A stretch of DNA of 64,000 bases, taken from Diplonema japonicum. Its lineage: Eukaryota; Euglenozoa; Diplonemea; Diplonemida; Diplonemidae. This document shows, piece after piece, positions 51,906 to 61,908 of this stretch. Location: positions 1 through 64,000 of the forward strand of contig OZ025653.1 in the NCBI GenBank assembly GCA_964019335.1, in the 5' to 3' direction. Under the pieces are notes generated by a model. The model saw only the letters and a program-made list of their open reading frames with translations, was not told the origin of the DNA and searched no databases. Every line of letters begins with the position of its first letter. The stretch's first letter is position 1. Position numbers and translations under genes: made by a program.

Positions 51906-54794
51906 CTATAAACATCTAGAGCTACGGCGCGACATCTCGTCTATGATCGAGTCCACGCTAGCCGTGCCTTTTTTAATCTCATCAAGGGACGGACCATCTT
52001 TTAAAGCCGATGAGCGTCTCTTGAACGAACTGAAGTTGGATATTGTTGACTGCAAACTAGTGCTCAGAACACTGTTAGTGCGGCTGCGAAGAACATGCGA
52101 TATGGGCCGCGTGTTACCTGCCAAAGTGGGACTGAGCTCCTGTTGTGCTGGCTCAGCTTGCAGATCGGGAACAAATGGTGTCTCCGAAGGCTGGAGAGCA
52201 GGAGGCGGAACGTTTGCAGTATTTATACCACCCAAAGACTCTAAAAGAGGGCTCACAACACTCCCAGGCGTTTCATAAACACGGGGAGTCACAGCTGCCT
52301 GCTCGGGAGACATGGGTGACAGCGATTCCAGAGTCCCGTCATGAGATAGGCTCCTCTTCCTCAGTTGCGGCGACACATTCATCATGATCTCTAGCATCCT
52401 CTCTTGGCACCACTTCACCTCTTCCTCATTGCCTTCGTGAGCCGCCCTTTCCTTCCTTCTCTGCATCTGGATAAGCTCATCAGGTATCGCTGCAGCTATT
52501 TGCGAAAGAGCCATTTGTTTTCGCTCGCTTGCAGTAGGGGACCTTGGTCGCGGCTCTTCATTCTGATAATCTTGTATCCGCTGAATCAGTATCTCCTTTG
52601 ACCCGTACTCCTGTAGCCCGTGCATCTTCGCCATCTCTTGCAAGTCATGCAGCGACACGTTTGCGTTAACTGTCGATGCTGATCTGTCCTCTGAGCAGCG
52701 TGCAGCCATCTGCATTTCAAGCAGCGCTTCTTCTTCCCGTAAGCGCAGGAGCCTCTCTTGTATCTCTTCCGCCTGCCGCAGCTCTTCAAGACTGTCATCC
52801 GCTACGTTGTAAGGGAAGCTGGGTACCTCCATCTCCTGCGGTTCATCCCTTTGCTCTACAGGAGTCTCCTGCCTTTCTTCGTTCCATGTGAAGATAACCT
52901 CACTATGAGTCTCCTGTTCTGTTGCCGCGGACCCCTCTGCAGTCTCAGCAGGTGTCCCTAATAAGTCGAGGATGGGCGGAGTTGGATCGTGCAAGCTCGG
53001 CTGCGACGACGACGCGGTTACGGAGTCTGCAGACTCCGACGGCGGCAGAGGCACTTCGTTGGGGACACGGAGAAGCTGCTTGTAGGAGGTGTCGATGTCT
53101 AAAGACGGTTTGCTGTCCATCTTCATCCTTCGCAGTTCTCCTTCTAGGTCCTCCGTCACCACCTTGGTAGACGGCTGGTAGTAATACTTGTGCCCTGTAC
53201 GTAGATTTCTGACCACTACCCATGCACCTGTCTGCAGTGCGTGAATCATCTCTTCGCTTTCCTGTTCTCTCTTCTCACTGGCCGAGTCCTTCTCAGTGTC
53301 TGAGTGCGAATCGGTATTTGATGATTCCTGCACGGAGGAAGTCTCAGGAACATCCATGCCCCGCAGAACCTCTTCGGTGAGCTCCCTCACCGCCCGCCCC
53401 GATGTCTGGTGGTAATAGAAAACACGGCCCTTCTTATCTTCACACTCTTTCCATTCACGACTGAGCTCCTGCAGACGTTTATCCTGCTGTGCAACCCGTT
53501 CTGACGAGGCGCTCTCCTCATCTTCCCACTCATCAATCTCCTGCACGTGTGGGAGCCGAAGCTCCGGAGCTGTTACTACGTGCACATCAGAGTTGCACAC
53601 CACCTCAATACCTGAATCCTCACGTAGCTTGAGCACCTTGCATGGGAACCACTCCGTGCCAATCAGTAGCTCTCCAAAGTCACCCACAGACCAATTCCTA
53701 ATCTCGGGTGCTTCTCTTATTTCTTTTAAAACACTCGGGGGCAACAATCTTTCATTTGCCTTCTGTGTGATGTGCCTTGTAACCTTCGCAGGCATCAGTC
53801 TTGTTACCATAGTGCGCATAGTATCCACGAGGAGCTTTACTTTTTCGTGAGTGTTATCTTGCCACATGTGAAGCACTTCCACACCCCCGTTGCTAGTGAA
53901 AATATGCATCCTGCCTATTAACGAGTTTATCCCGTGCCCGTCGCTGACGGACGATAACCTCTTTGACGTGACTTCTGAAGGGGTCCCGACACCAAAGCCA
54001 AGCTTCTGAAGTTCCTCTTCGTGCAGTGATGTGCTATCGTGTTCTGTACCGCTTTCGTCATCGACAGGCAGCTTCCGCCGTACTAACTTCACTCCTTTAA
54101 TCGGGTCGTACTCATCTTGTGCCAGTAGGTGCAGCAGGTGGTACAAAATGGCAATGAGAAACTGAGGCACCATCTATGAAGGATTGGAGTGCGGATAGTG
54201 ACATACCTTCAAGCAGCCGTCATGCAGCATGCTAATCGTGTAGATGATGTCGTCTTTCAACGGATTGCACTTGTGGAGGATGGACGTCATGTACAACCAA
54301 TCGTCGGGCTTCAGCGTGCAATTCTCAACACACATGAACACTGTGTCACCAGCCTCTTGCGTCTTGGAAAGACCCAAGAGTGCTAACGCTTTTCGTATGT
54401 AAGCGCGCACGTACCCCTTCCGGCAGTCAATAGCCTTCTGTGCATCTGAGAGGGCAAGGGCATAGTTCCCAAGTGGCAGATTAGCTGACGCCCTGTTCGT
54501 GTAGAAAACATGTTGTAGGTGTATGTCCTGTGCTGACTGCTGTGCCTCCTTGACACCCTGTGTGTACGACTGCGCAGACCAAGCAAAGTCATCGTTCACG
54601 AACCTCTTGTTCCCCGTCCACCTTAACCTCATCCCGTCACTAGGAAGTGTGTCAGCCACAACGTGAGGGACTGCCTCAGCCCAGCGGACCGTGTCCAGCT
54701 CGCATCTATTGCCTTCCTTGTCCTTGCTCACCTTGTTCCTCCATTTTACGATCTCGGGCTCTTTCCAGAGATCTTCTTCGCACCCTGGCTTCAT
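51906..54794 (-). CDS. TPR, WW-like and SAP-like multidomain protein, 951 aa
   Basis: Exons 54794-54207 and 54173-51906 (33-nt intron in phase 0). Residues ~70-170 are tetratricopeptide repeats (FYTNRASANLPLGNYALALS, DAQKAIDCRKGYVRAYIRKA). Residues ~420-450 and ~515-545 are two WW-like strands (EWKECEDKKGRVFYYHQTSG; GAWVVVRNLRTGHKYYYQPS), one missing the second Trp. Residues ~710-745 fit a SAP helix-turn-helix (LHDLQEMAKMHGLQEYGSKE). The Ser-rich C-terminus is disordered. ATG is 6 nt after GCCGTACAG. No orthologue named. Confidence 0.82.
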
Positions 54795-54854
54795 TCTAAC
54801 CTGTACGGCATTATTGCATGCAGAGATCTAAGCAACTCAAAAGCACTCAATCGA

Positions 54855-56654
54855 TTAACCGCCTTCAACAGGCTCCTGAGCAACCGGGCGTTGTGCCGTC
54901 GAGGGAGGCACACGGCCAGCGTACCCACGAAGGATATTATCACGCAGCTGATGTAGGGTCGATATTTTAAGGCACATACCTCCTCATCGAAGGACAGATC
55001 TGCGTACGCGTGCTGCACCCTCATAAGGGTATGCATGTCCTCAATAGACTTGTTGATGTAAGGGATCTGCCTCTCCATGTCCTGTTGTTGTGACTAAGAA
55101 ATAGGCGGCACACCTCCAGAGTTCGTCGCAGGGCGTCCTCCGCTCTTTGCCGGGCCTCACTACTAAAATCTAGGAAGCAGTCTAGTCTTCGCTGGTCAGA
55201 GACCTGCTGGAACCTCGGATCATCTTTCAGAATGCGCTTTACGTCCTCCCAATCTGTGCAACGGTTATCCTGGGAAGCAACATACCTGACTTATACGTGA
55301 TCTTAACAGGGTAAAGATCGAACATCAGCTTCACAAGAAGCGCACAGCGCTCGCTTTCAAGCGACTTGATGTAAGCTTCGTAGATGTCGATCCTAACCTT
55401 CGACGGGACAGCATCAGCTATCGCTTCATACTGGGAGTCCTGCTTCATGATGGCACGCGCTTCCTTGTATGGAATCGAAAACTTAATGTGATGGCTTACA
55501 AGCGCGCGGAACATGTCCTTCGCATCGCTACCTTCCTTACACATCTCACGCACCCTGTCAACGTGTCTTCCCACCTTTGCAGCTTCCCTCCTGTGAACAA
55601 CCTCCAATGCTCGCAACGCCTCCTTCTCCCTGTCCTCTTTCTGAGCGGTTGCACTCCAGTACTCTTCAAACCACTGCTCGGGCATCGCCCAGCTGATCTC
55701 TATATTCTCGCCATTTCGAATCTGCTCCTTCGCCTCCTCCCAGCGTCTGCTCAAGCCTTTGATGGACTTTAGTAGCTTCATGAATGATGTCTTCTGCTCC
55801 TGCGATCTGGTTCCTTCCTTCCTGATCTTCTCAACATGTGCTTCAAACATATCTTTCCTCCACCTGGGGCCAATAGCCTTCAGGCGAGGATCGCTTCTGT
55901 AGGTCTCGAGGAACTTCTCGTACTTCATGGGTTTGGTAACACATTGCAGCAGCGTGTCGAACCCGCCGCTCACCTTTGCACTTGACTGAAGCCCTTTCTT
56001 CGCTTCTTGCTTTTTAGCCTCTTGCTTCTTCGTGTGTTGTTCTTGCATAAAGTCAGAAAAGGCCCTCTTCCTGTCATCCATTGTGGAAAGAGACTTGTAC
56101 CTTGTATCATAAAGAATCTTCGGGATGATGGACTGGAGGGTAGCGTACTGCGGTAGGTTAAGCTCTGCAAGCATTTCTTTAAATTGCACAGCACGCTCGC
56201 TGTAGTCGTCTGTGCTTTCCTCTATTGGGGTGGCTGTTGCAACCGTTGCGTCCGTGGCCCCATCGGCCATCACATCGAAGCGCCTTTTCTTTGTGGGCGG
56301 GTCTGCTGAGCCTTCTGTTCTGACCTCTTGTGCAACTGGAGGCGCGGCATCAGCAGGGACAGGAAGAGGAGGCAGCTCGGAACCGGGAGCCTCCCATTGC
56401 GTGGTCCCCGTCTGCTCATTGTACCAGTATAACTTCCCCTCATTCTGTATCTGCCGCCATGGGGATGCAGCAGGTGCAGGAACGGACGCTGGCATAGCGG
56501 GCACGAACACAACCTGGTCCATGTCCATAGGAGGCACGGCTGGTATCCATTGCGTCTCCCTTGTGATGCTATTGTGGTAGTAAGACCTACCGGCAGAGTC
56601 ATTGTACCGAGCCCATGCTGCGTAGATCTGCCCTTTCGTAACCTGCATGGTCAT
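54855..56654 (-). CDS. TCERG1/PRP40-like WW-FF domain protein
   Basis: Exons 56654-55286, 55253-55114, 55081-54980, 54947-54855 (introns 32, 32, 32 nt); 567 aa. Two WW domains (AAWARYNDSAGRSYYHNSIT..., SPWRQIQNEGKLYWYNEQTG, TTQWEAPG) are followed by KKRR nuclear signal and several FF domains (FKEMLAELNLPQYATLQSII; KYEKFLETYRSDPRLKAIGP; DWEDVKRILKDDPRFQQVSD, the last assembled across a splice). This architecture couples transcription and U1/SF1-dependent early splicing. A 3-codon upstream ORF (ATG GGA ATA TGA) overlaps the start codon by ATGA. In an organism with dense micro-introns it is an apt housekeeping factor. Confidence 0.88.
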
Positions 56655-56736
56655 ATTCCCATGTCTGTGAAGTGATAAAAAGTGGCACGCTGCGATAACA
56701 ACGAAAAGCCTGTAAAGGCGTCGACTGAATACTCTA

Positions 56737-57291
56737 TTACTGTTCATCCCCATCGTCGATGTACCCCAGCACAGGGTTCACACATTTCTTCGCTTCGAAC
56801 AGCCTCTTGCCATGCTTGTGCCGTGACACAGGTGCTAAATTGAAGTACGGAATGTTACTACCGGTTGTGTCCTTCATTACATTCACTTTTACAGTGCTAA
56901 TGGTACTACCGTCAGCAACGATGTCTTTACTAAGTAGGCTAACCTCGGAGGGACTCAACTTTGCAAATAGTTGCTGCTGGCGTGACCTCAGGCTAGCAAT
57001 CACCGTCTCCGTCTCTTTCCGAGCATCCTTTTCAAATGACAGCTTATTTTCAAGCTCCTTGACCTTTGAGAACCTTCTTACAAGTGACACCGCAGGTCCC
57101 TCTGTCGGGAGTCGGCTGCTCGCTGGTGGGGCTGGCAGAGCAGCCAGTTGCTTTGCTTTCTTGAACCTTACCCTCGGAAGTGCAATAGTAGCAATAGGAG
57201 GTGCCTCAACTACAGGTGTGCCGTGTGGCAGGAAGCGATGTGCCCCCGGCCTAACCTCCGTCACATTGATGACAATAGCAGGCCCCTTCAT
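56737..57291 (-). CDS. Unrecognised protein with short coiled coil, 184 aa
   Basis: Single exon; first in-frame ATG used, 60 nt after TTTTGTTGCTTCAG. The leader contains one minimal ATG-TAA. Residues ~85-120 form a charged helix (VKELENKLSFEKDARKETET). The C-terminus GYIDDGDEQ is acidic. The same frame is open upstream into the preceding gene but without ATG. Confidence 0.65.
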   Translation of the reverse strand: MKGPAIVINVTEVRPGAHRFLPHGTPVVEAPPIATIALPRVRFKKAKQLAALPAPPASSRLPTEGPAVSLVRRFSKVKELENKLSFEKDARKETETVIASLRSRQQQLFAKLSPSEVSLLSKDIVADGSTISTVKVNVMKDTTGSNIPYFNLAPVSRHKHGKRLFEAKKCVNPVLGYIDDGDEQ

Positions 57292-57362
57292 GAGATTGGT
57301 TACATATGTGTCCTTCAGAATGTCGTGTGTTCGGGTGTTTACTGAAGCAACAAAAGTAAGAT

Positions 57363-57932
57363 CTAAGATCGACACAAAGTGAGTGCTGTGTCTATGGCAG
57401 CAGCGCCATTCACCAGCAGCATCGACAAGGCTTTGAGAGGCCCCCCCCCAACTGTGGGTGATAGTCTCAGGACCGGCGACTGCAGCAGCTCAGTCAAACG
57501 AGCGATGTTTACACCCGTCGCGTCGCCCTGATCTTCGTTAACTACTACTATTATTTTGTCAGCAGGGATGCCAGCACTCACTGCCGCATTCACGAACGTA
57601 CCCAACTCAGCGAACCCTGCCTTGTCCTCCGACCACACCGCAACAACTGCGGCATCGAACTGCCCGCCTGCGTGGTTCGTCGGGTCTGCCCAATCGAACT
57701 TCCCCCTTGCGACGCTGCCTGTCTCCCAAAGATGAAGGACGACCTCCCTGCCTGAGACCTGAGCTGATGCATACTTGCATTCTACTCCTGGAGTATCATA
57801 TGGCATTGTTGCTATAGGAAGCCCACACAAAGCATTGATTATCGCACTCTTACCACTACCCTTCTTCCCTGTGACCAGCACACGTATAACATCCTTGCCT
57901 CTTGCCTCTAACAACCCAAGACATTCCGACAT
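57363..57932 (-). CDS. Small Rab/Ras-like GTPase, RSG1 (CPLANE2)-like
   Basis: Single exon, 189 aa. P-loop VTGKKGSGKSAIINALCG (G-x4-GKS), a switch-I-like PYDTPGVECKYA, a switch-II-like VVLHLWETGSVARGKFD (WDTAG degenerate) and IIVVVNEDQGD at the NKxD position. The missing Gln/Lys in G3/G4 is typical of the ciliary GTPase RSG1 and its relatives. ATG after CTCACTAAGGCAG. Orthology is tentative. Confidence 0.78.
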   Translation of the reverse strand: MSECLGLLEARGKDVIRVLVTGKKGSGKSAIINALCGLPIATMPYDTPGVECKYASAQVSGREVVLHLWETGSVARGKFDWADPTNHAGGQFDAAVVAVWSEDKAGFAELGTFVNAAVSAGIPADKIIVVVNEDQGDATGVNIARLTELLQSPVLRLSPTVGGGPLKALSMLLVNGAAAIDTALTLCRS

Positions 57933-57979
57933 TGCCTGCCTTAGTGAGTGATAGATAATCTTGTAAAATGCAAACACAA

Positions 57980-59473
57980 CTAGACCCCCATACGCAGCAA
58001 GTCAGCGGGCTTTGAATAAATCTCGCAGCCCGTTTGCTGATATGGTTCTACCCGTACGGTGGGGAAGGCAATTGATACCCTTTCGAAATACCGGAATACC
58101 GTTCTGAGCTTAGTAGCTGTCACTTGTAAGTCGGTAGAGTCTACATGAAGGATCACTTCGCTGCGGTCACTATTCGACAGAGCAGAGGCCTTCTGTACCT
58201 CTGGACGCTGCAGCAAGACAGCGATTAAGACGTTCCGTACGTCGTTGGGGCATGTCTCGCACCATGTGCCTGTTAACATGGGCTGCGAGGGCACTGCTGC
58301 CTCTGCTGTGTCACCTGTGACCCGATCGGCGAGCAAGTCAAATTCCCTCTCCGATGCATTTAGTGCCTTATTCTTGCGTTCCCTCAAGTGCTGCCTTCGC
58401 ATATCGATGTACATGTCTCTCTTGTCTTGGAAGTCGTTCCATGTCTCGCTTGTCTGCTCGCTGTTGGCCTCAGATAGAACGGGTGTGAACTCTGTCAGCT
58501 GCGTGGTTGTCTGGTACCGTTTCATGTGATCGCAAATGTCGTTCACGTCATCCTCATGCAGCATGGTCTCCGAAGACGTCCACTTGTTGAGATATACTGC
58601 CATCTCACCATGTTCCGTCTCTGCTTGAACCCAAGCCATAACGTGCGCCATGGAGACCCCAATGTATGTTACTCTGTCAATCCCAGTGCTCTACGAAAGA
58701 AATGTAATATAATAAAATGCATACCTGCAGAAATGGGTGCTCCGTTGCCTCATTTAAAAGGCGTGTGTCTGTGAACAACGAAATAGAAGCTGAGCCTCGT
58801 TTATAGCTGTACTCGGGAGCCAATGTTCCAAGCTGCCTTTTCACCATCAGGCTGTCACCATCCTCTTTCTTATCAGAGTCACGTTCTGTGAAAAGGAGTG
58901 GCGAAAATGAGATGCTGCTGGGGAGCTCCACCCCAGACTTGTTGTACTTCATCGCTGCCATTTGGATCTCCGACTCCTTCAATGCCATTTCTGTCTCGCT
59001 CACAAACACGAACACAGGCCCCCTCACAAGCTCAGACAGTAGCCGTTGGTACCTTTCAGGGAGCGGAGACGAAAGATAGTCTTGCAGCAGCTTAGTAATG
59101 TGCGGGTTGCTTTTCGGCTGAAGTCTTGAACCTGAAACGAGAGCCGCGACCTTCTCTGCTGAAGTGTGCGAAAGGTGGTGGCTGTTTGCGTGATATGTCT
59201 TGTTCCGTGCAGCAGCATCTGCTTCTTGTGCACTCATTCCATGCAGCCTTCCTGCTGGATTGGGCTCATTAGGATCGATGTGCCTTCTCGTGACACGCGG
59301 GCTATGTAACAATGAAGGACTGCGGCGAACTGTGCTACTGTCCGCTTTAACACCAGCCCTTCTGAAATTATACTGTCGGTTGTGTGCTGCATCAAGCGGC
59401 ATACCTTAGCCTCTACCGAGGCCGTCGCATAGCACCTCTTTAGGCATCGCCGCATATGATGCTGTTTATACAT
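57980..59473 (-). CDS. Unrecognised protein, 475 aa
   Basis: Exons 59473-59405, 59372-58725, 58690-57980 (introns 32, 34 nt). ATG lies 1 nt after CATGCCTCCAG. N-terminus MYKQHHMRRCLKRCYATASV is basic with no acids for 18 residues and could be a mitochondrial leader. The middle contains VRGPVFVFVSETEMALKESE and YSYKRGSASISLFTD, then HVMAWVQAETEHGEMAVYLN and RSEVILHVDSTDLQVTATKL. It looks globular alpha/beta. No family recognised. Confidence 0.76.
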
Positions 59474-59622
59474 CCTGGAGGCATGAAGGATGGAGACAGT
59501 GGAAAGCAAATATCTGCTGCACAGTATGGAAATATAATGCAAATACAGTATGAACATTGGGACGAATGTAATAAACCAGGTCCCCTTCTCGGGGAGGGTG
59601 CTCGAAAAATAACTTAAGTACT

Positions 59623-61434
59623 TCAGTCCTTCGCCTTTTTGCCTCGCTTCTTCATCTTCTTGTGTTCTCGCTGCACTGCCATCGTGGCTAGCTTCTTCAC
59701 GGTGTCCCTGTCCATCAGGTCGTCGACCTCCTCGTCGTCCTCGTCGTCAACCACCTCCTCAGTCTCCAGCTCCGTGGGGATCTTGATCCTCCTGTTGTGC
59801 GCGGGCAGATCAACGGTGTCTGGAGGCGCAGCTTCCACGCCATCTACGGGTATCGACTCTTCAATGAGGCCCTGCAGCTTCTGGTCGCAGTGCTTGAGCA
59901 CGGAGATGACGTTCTCGTCGGAGATAACAACAGGTCCGTCGCCTTTCGAAACTAGCTTCTGAGCCAAGTGCTGTACGCCAGCCTTTACATTGATCAGGAT
60001 CTTCGCAACGCGCTCGTACTTCGACCTGTGCAACATGACAGAACAATAAGGACATACCTGTTCTTCTCGCACTGATGCTTCGCCTCTGCCAAGTGAGTCT
60101 CGAATTCATCAACAATCCTGCGGCTTCCCAGCTGCCCCGTCCCACTATACTTCATCTCCTCAACCTTCAGCTCTAGACCACCCTTTTCCCCTTGGCTGTT
60201 TGTGTGTCAAGTAAAACCTTAAAGAACCACATACAACGCAGAGATTCTGGCCTGTGCATCTTTCGTCAGTTCTACCAAGCTCTTATGTGTATCTTCTTGT
60301 GTCAAGAACTTATTGATAACCTGAAGCACGGCAACCGACTCGTCCTGCTCTGTCACGCCCTGCGCTAGTGTTTTACAATCCTCATATGCATACCGTAGCC
60401 TCTTTGATCTTCTTGAAGTGTGTCTCGTACTCTTCTTCACGTTCACGCTCCTCCGCAGTCTTGATATCGCTGGTTGCCTAGAAAATGTGCGTTGTAATGT
60501 GTCGCCATACCCGAAGCCCCTTTTCCTTCTCTCTCTCTTCTGCCTCCTTCTTTGCAGCAAGCTCTTCTTCGGTCCTTCTCTGCTTTTCGCTCCGCTCCAA
60601 TTTTTGCGTCTGGTCCAGTCTCCTCTGCACGAGCCTGCAAGAAGTAAGGTGAATAAATGTGTTGATACCTTTTGCGATCCTCGAGCTCTTTGTCTTTCTG
60701 CCGTTTTTCCTCTTCGTACGCTGCTTTGAACTGTGCGAGCTCTGCCTGATTGGTTGGTGCTTTTTGATACAGCAGCATACCCTTGCTATGTCCTTCGCAT
60801 GTGCTGCGTCATGGCTCATGTTGAGGAGCTCTTGATAATCGTGGTCCTTGGCTTTGAGGGTTCTTTCGATGGCCGCCAGTTGGTTGTCAAAGCCAACACG
60901 TTCGTCCTTTAGGCGATGCACTATTTGCTCATAGGTTCTGCGTATAGAAATGGCCTCATTGTACTTTATCATGCTCTTATCAAGTCTATTTTCGAGCATC
61001 CGTATTTTTCTGTCAATCGCAGACTCTTCTTTGTATACAGGTTGTGCCTCTGCGTGTAAATGCCCCATCTGCTCCTCAAGGCGCTGCAACTCCTTCTTTA
61101 ACGAGTCGCATTTTGATCTTAAGTCATCTTGTTGCCTCCTCTTCGAGTGCGTCTGAGAATCAAGGACTGTTGCTTTCCTCTGGTGAAACGTCTCCGCATT
61201 GGAACCCTGCGCGCCCTCCTGTGCGAGTCTCGTTCTTGCACCTAACTCCTTGTTCTCAACTCGGAGCGAACGAATCACCTGTTGGATCGAATGTTATGAC
61301 ATAAAACATACCTCGTTGTTCTGCTTGATGGAAACCTGGCTCGACTCGAAATGCTGCTTCCTGTCCGTCTCCATCAGCCGCAACTTCTTTTCCATCATCG
61401 TTTGGTCGCTCGGCTGTGCTTTTACATCGTTCAT
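59623..61434 (-). CDS. CCDC151/ODA10-like outer dynein arm docking protein
   Basis: Eight exons: 61434-61312, 61278-60781, 60745-60669, 60634-60511, 60477-60394, 60359-60235, 60195-60058, 60025-59623 (introns 33, 35, 34, 33, 34, 39, 32 nt); 523 aa. Coiled coil throughout. The stretch ENRLDKSMIKYNEAISIRRT, YEQIVHRLKDERVGFDNQLA, AIERTLKAKDHDYQELL is highly characteristic of CCDC151 (ODAD3), which positions outer dynein arms on axonemal doublets. An acidic, then Lys-rich tail (KKMKKRGKKAKD) ends the protein. ATG 9 nt after CTCAACAG. Predicts a motile flagellum in this organism. Confidence 0.9.
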
Positions 61435-61908
61435 TCTGGCAACCTGTTGAGCTGGATGTGCAGAAATATAACAGTTGAAAATACAGCAGAAATATAGCTT
61501 GTGCGAGTTCCGCTTTGCTTCTCGGCCTTCAGCACTGGTATTCACTCCACGATATGAAAGACCATATGAAAAGAAAACGAGGTGAGTTACATAATGAGCT
61601 GTCTGGGGGGTGCAGCAGGTGAACATATCGAAGAAACAGATAACGCTATTGTGACAACCGAACACTTCTCTCGCAACAGTTGATCTTTGATCCTGCACAG
61701 CTATGTTAAAGGCACAAGCAAGACATCGGACGGTGTACACTCAGACGTTGCTGCCAATGCCGAGTGTACGACGATCCCAAGCCCCAAAGCTATGAACAAA
61801 AAATAAACAAGGTCTGTGGGTAACGCTTATGTAGGATGATGATGAATGCTGAAGGAGCGGCAACGTTTTGCCACGGCTGCCGGTTACTCGAAGCTTCCCA
61901 TGCCGTTT
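61435..61908. other. Gene-free interval, 474 nt
   Basis: Between the CCDC151-like ATG and the stop of the SPRY gene. Frames here lack protein-like composition. No tRNA or snRNA signature was seen by eye; a GATGATGATGA near 61835 resembles a box C but has no suitable box D partner. Confidence 0.55.

Noticed and set aside
54795-54979. A single 180-nt intron joining the WW-FF gene to the TPR gene
   Set aside because: A 32-nt intron plus a short terminal exon ending in a stop at 54855 fits the usual intron size, and the TPR ATG has its own acceptor. Two separate genes are simpler.
58725-59402. Start of the unrecognised 475-aa gene at the ATG inside GTATGCCG (59402)
   Set aside because: That ATG lies within a consensus 5' splice site. 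A 32-nt intron connects in phase 0 to an upstream exon whose ATG is 1 nt after CTCCAG.
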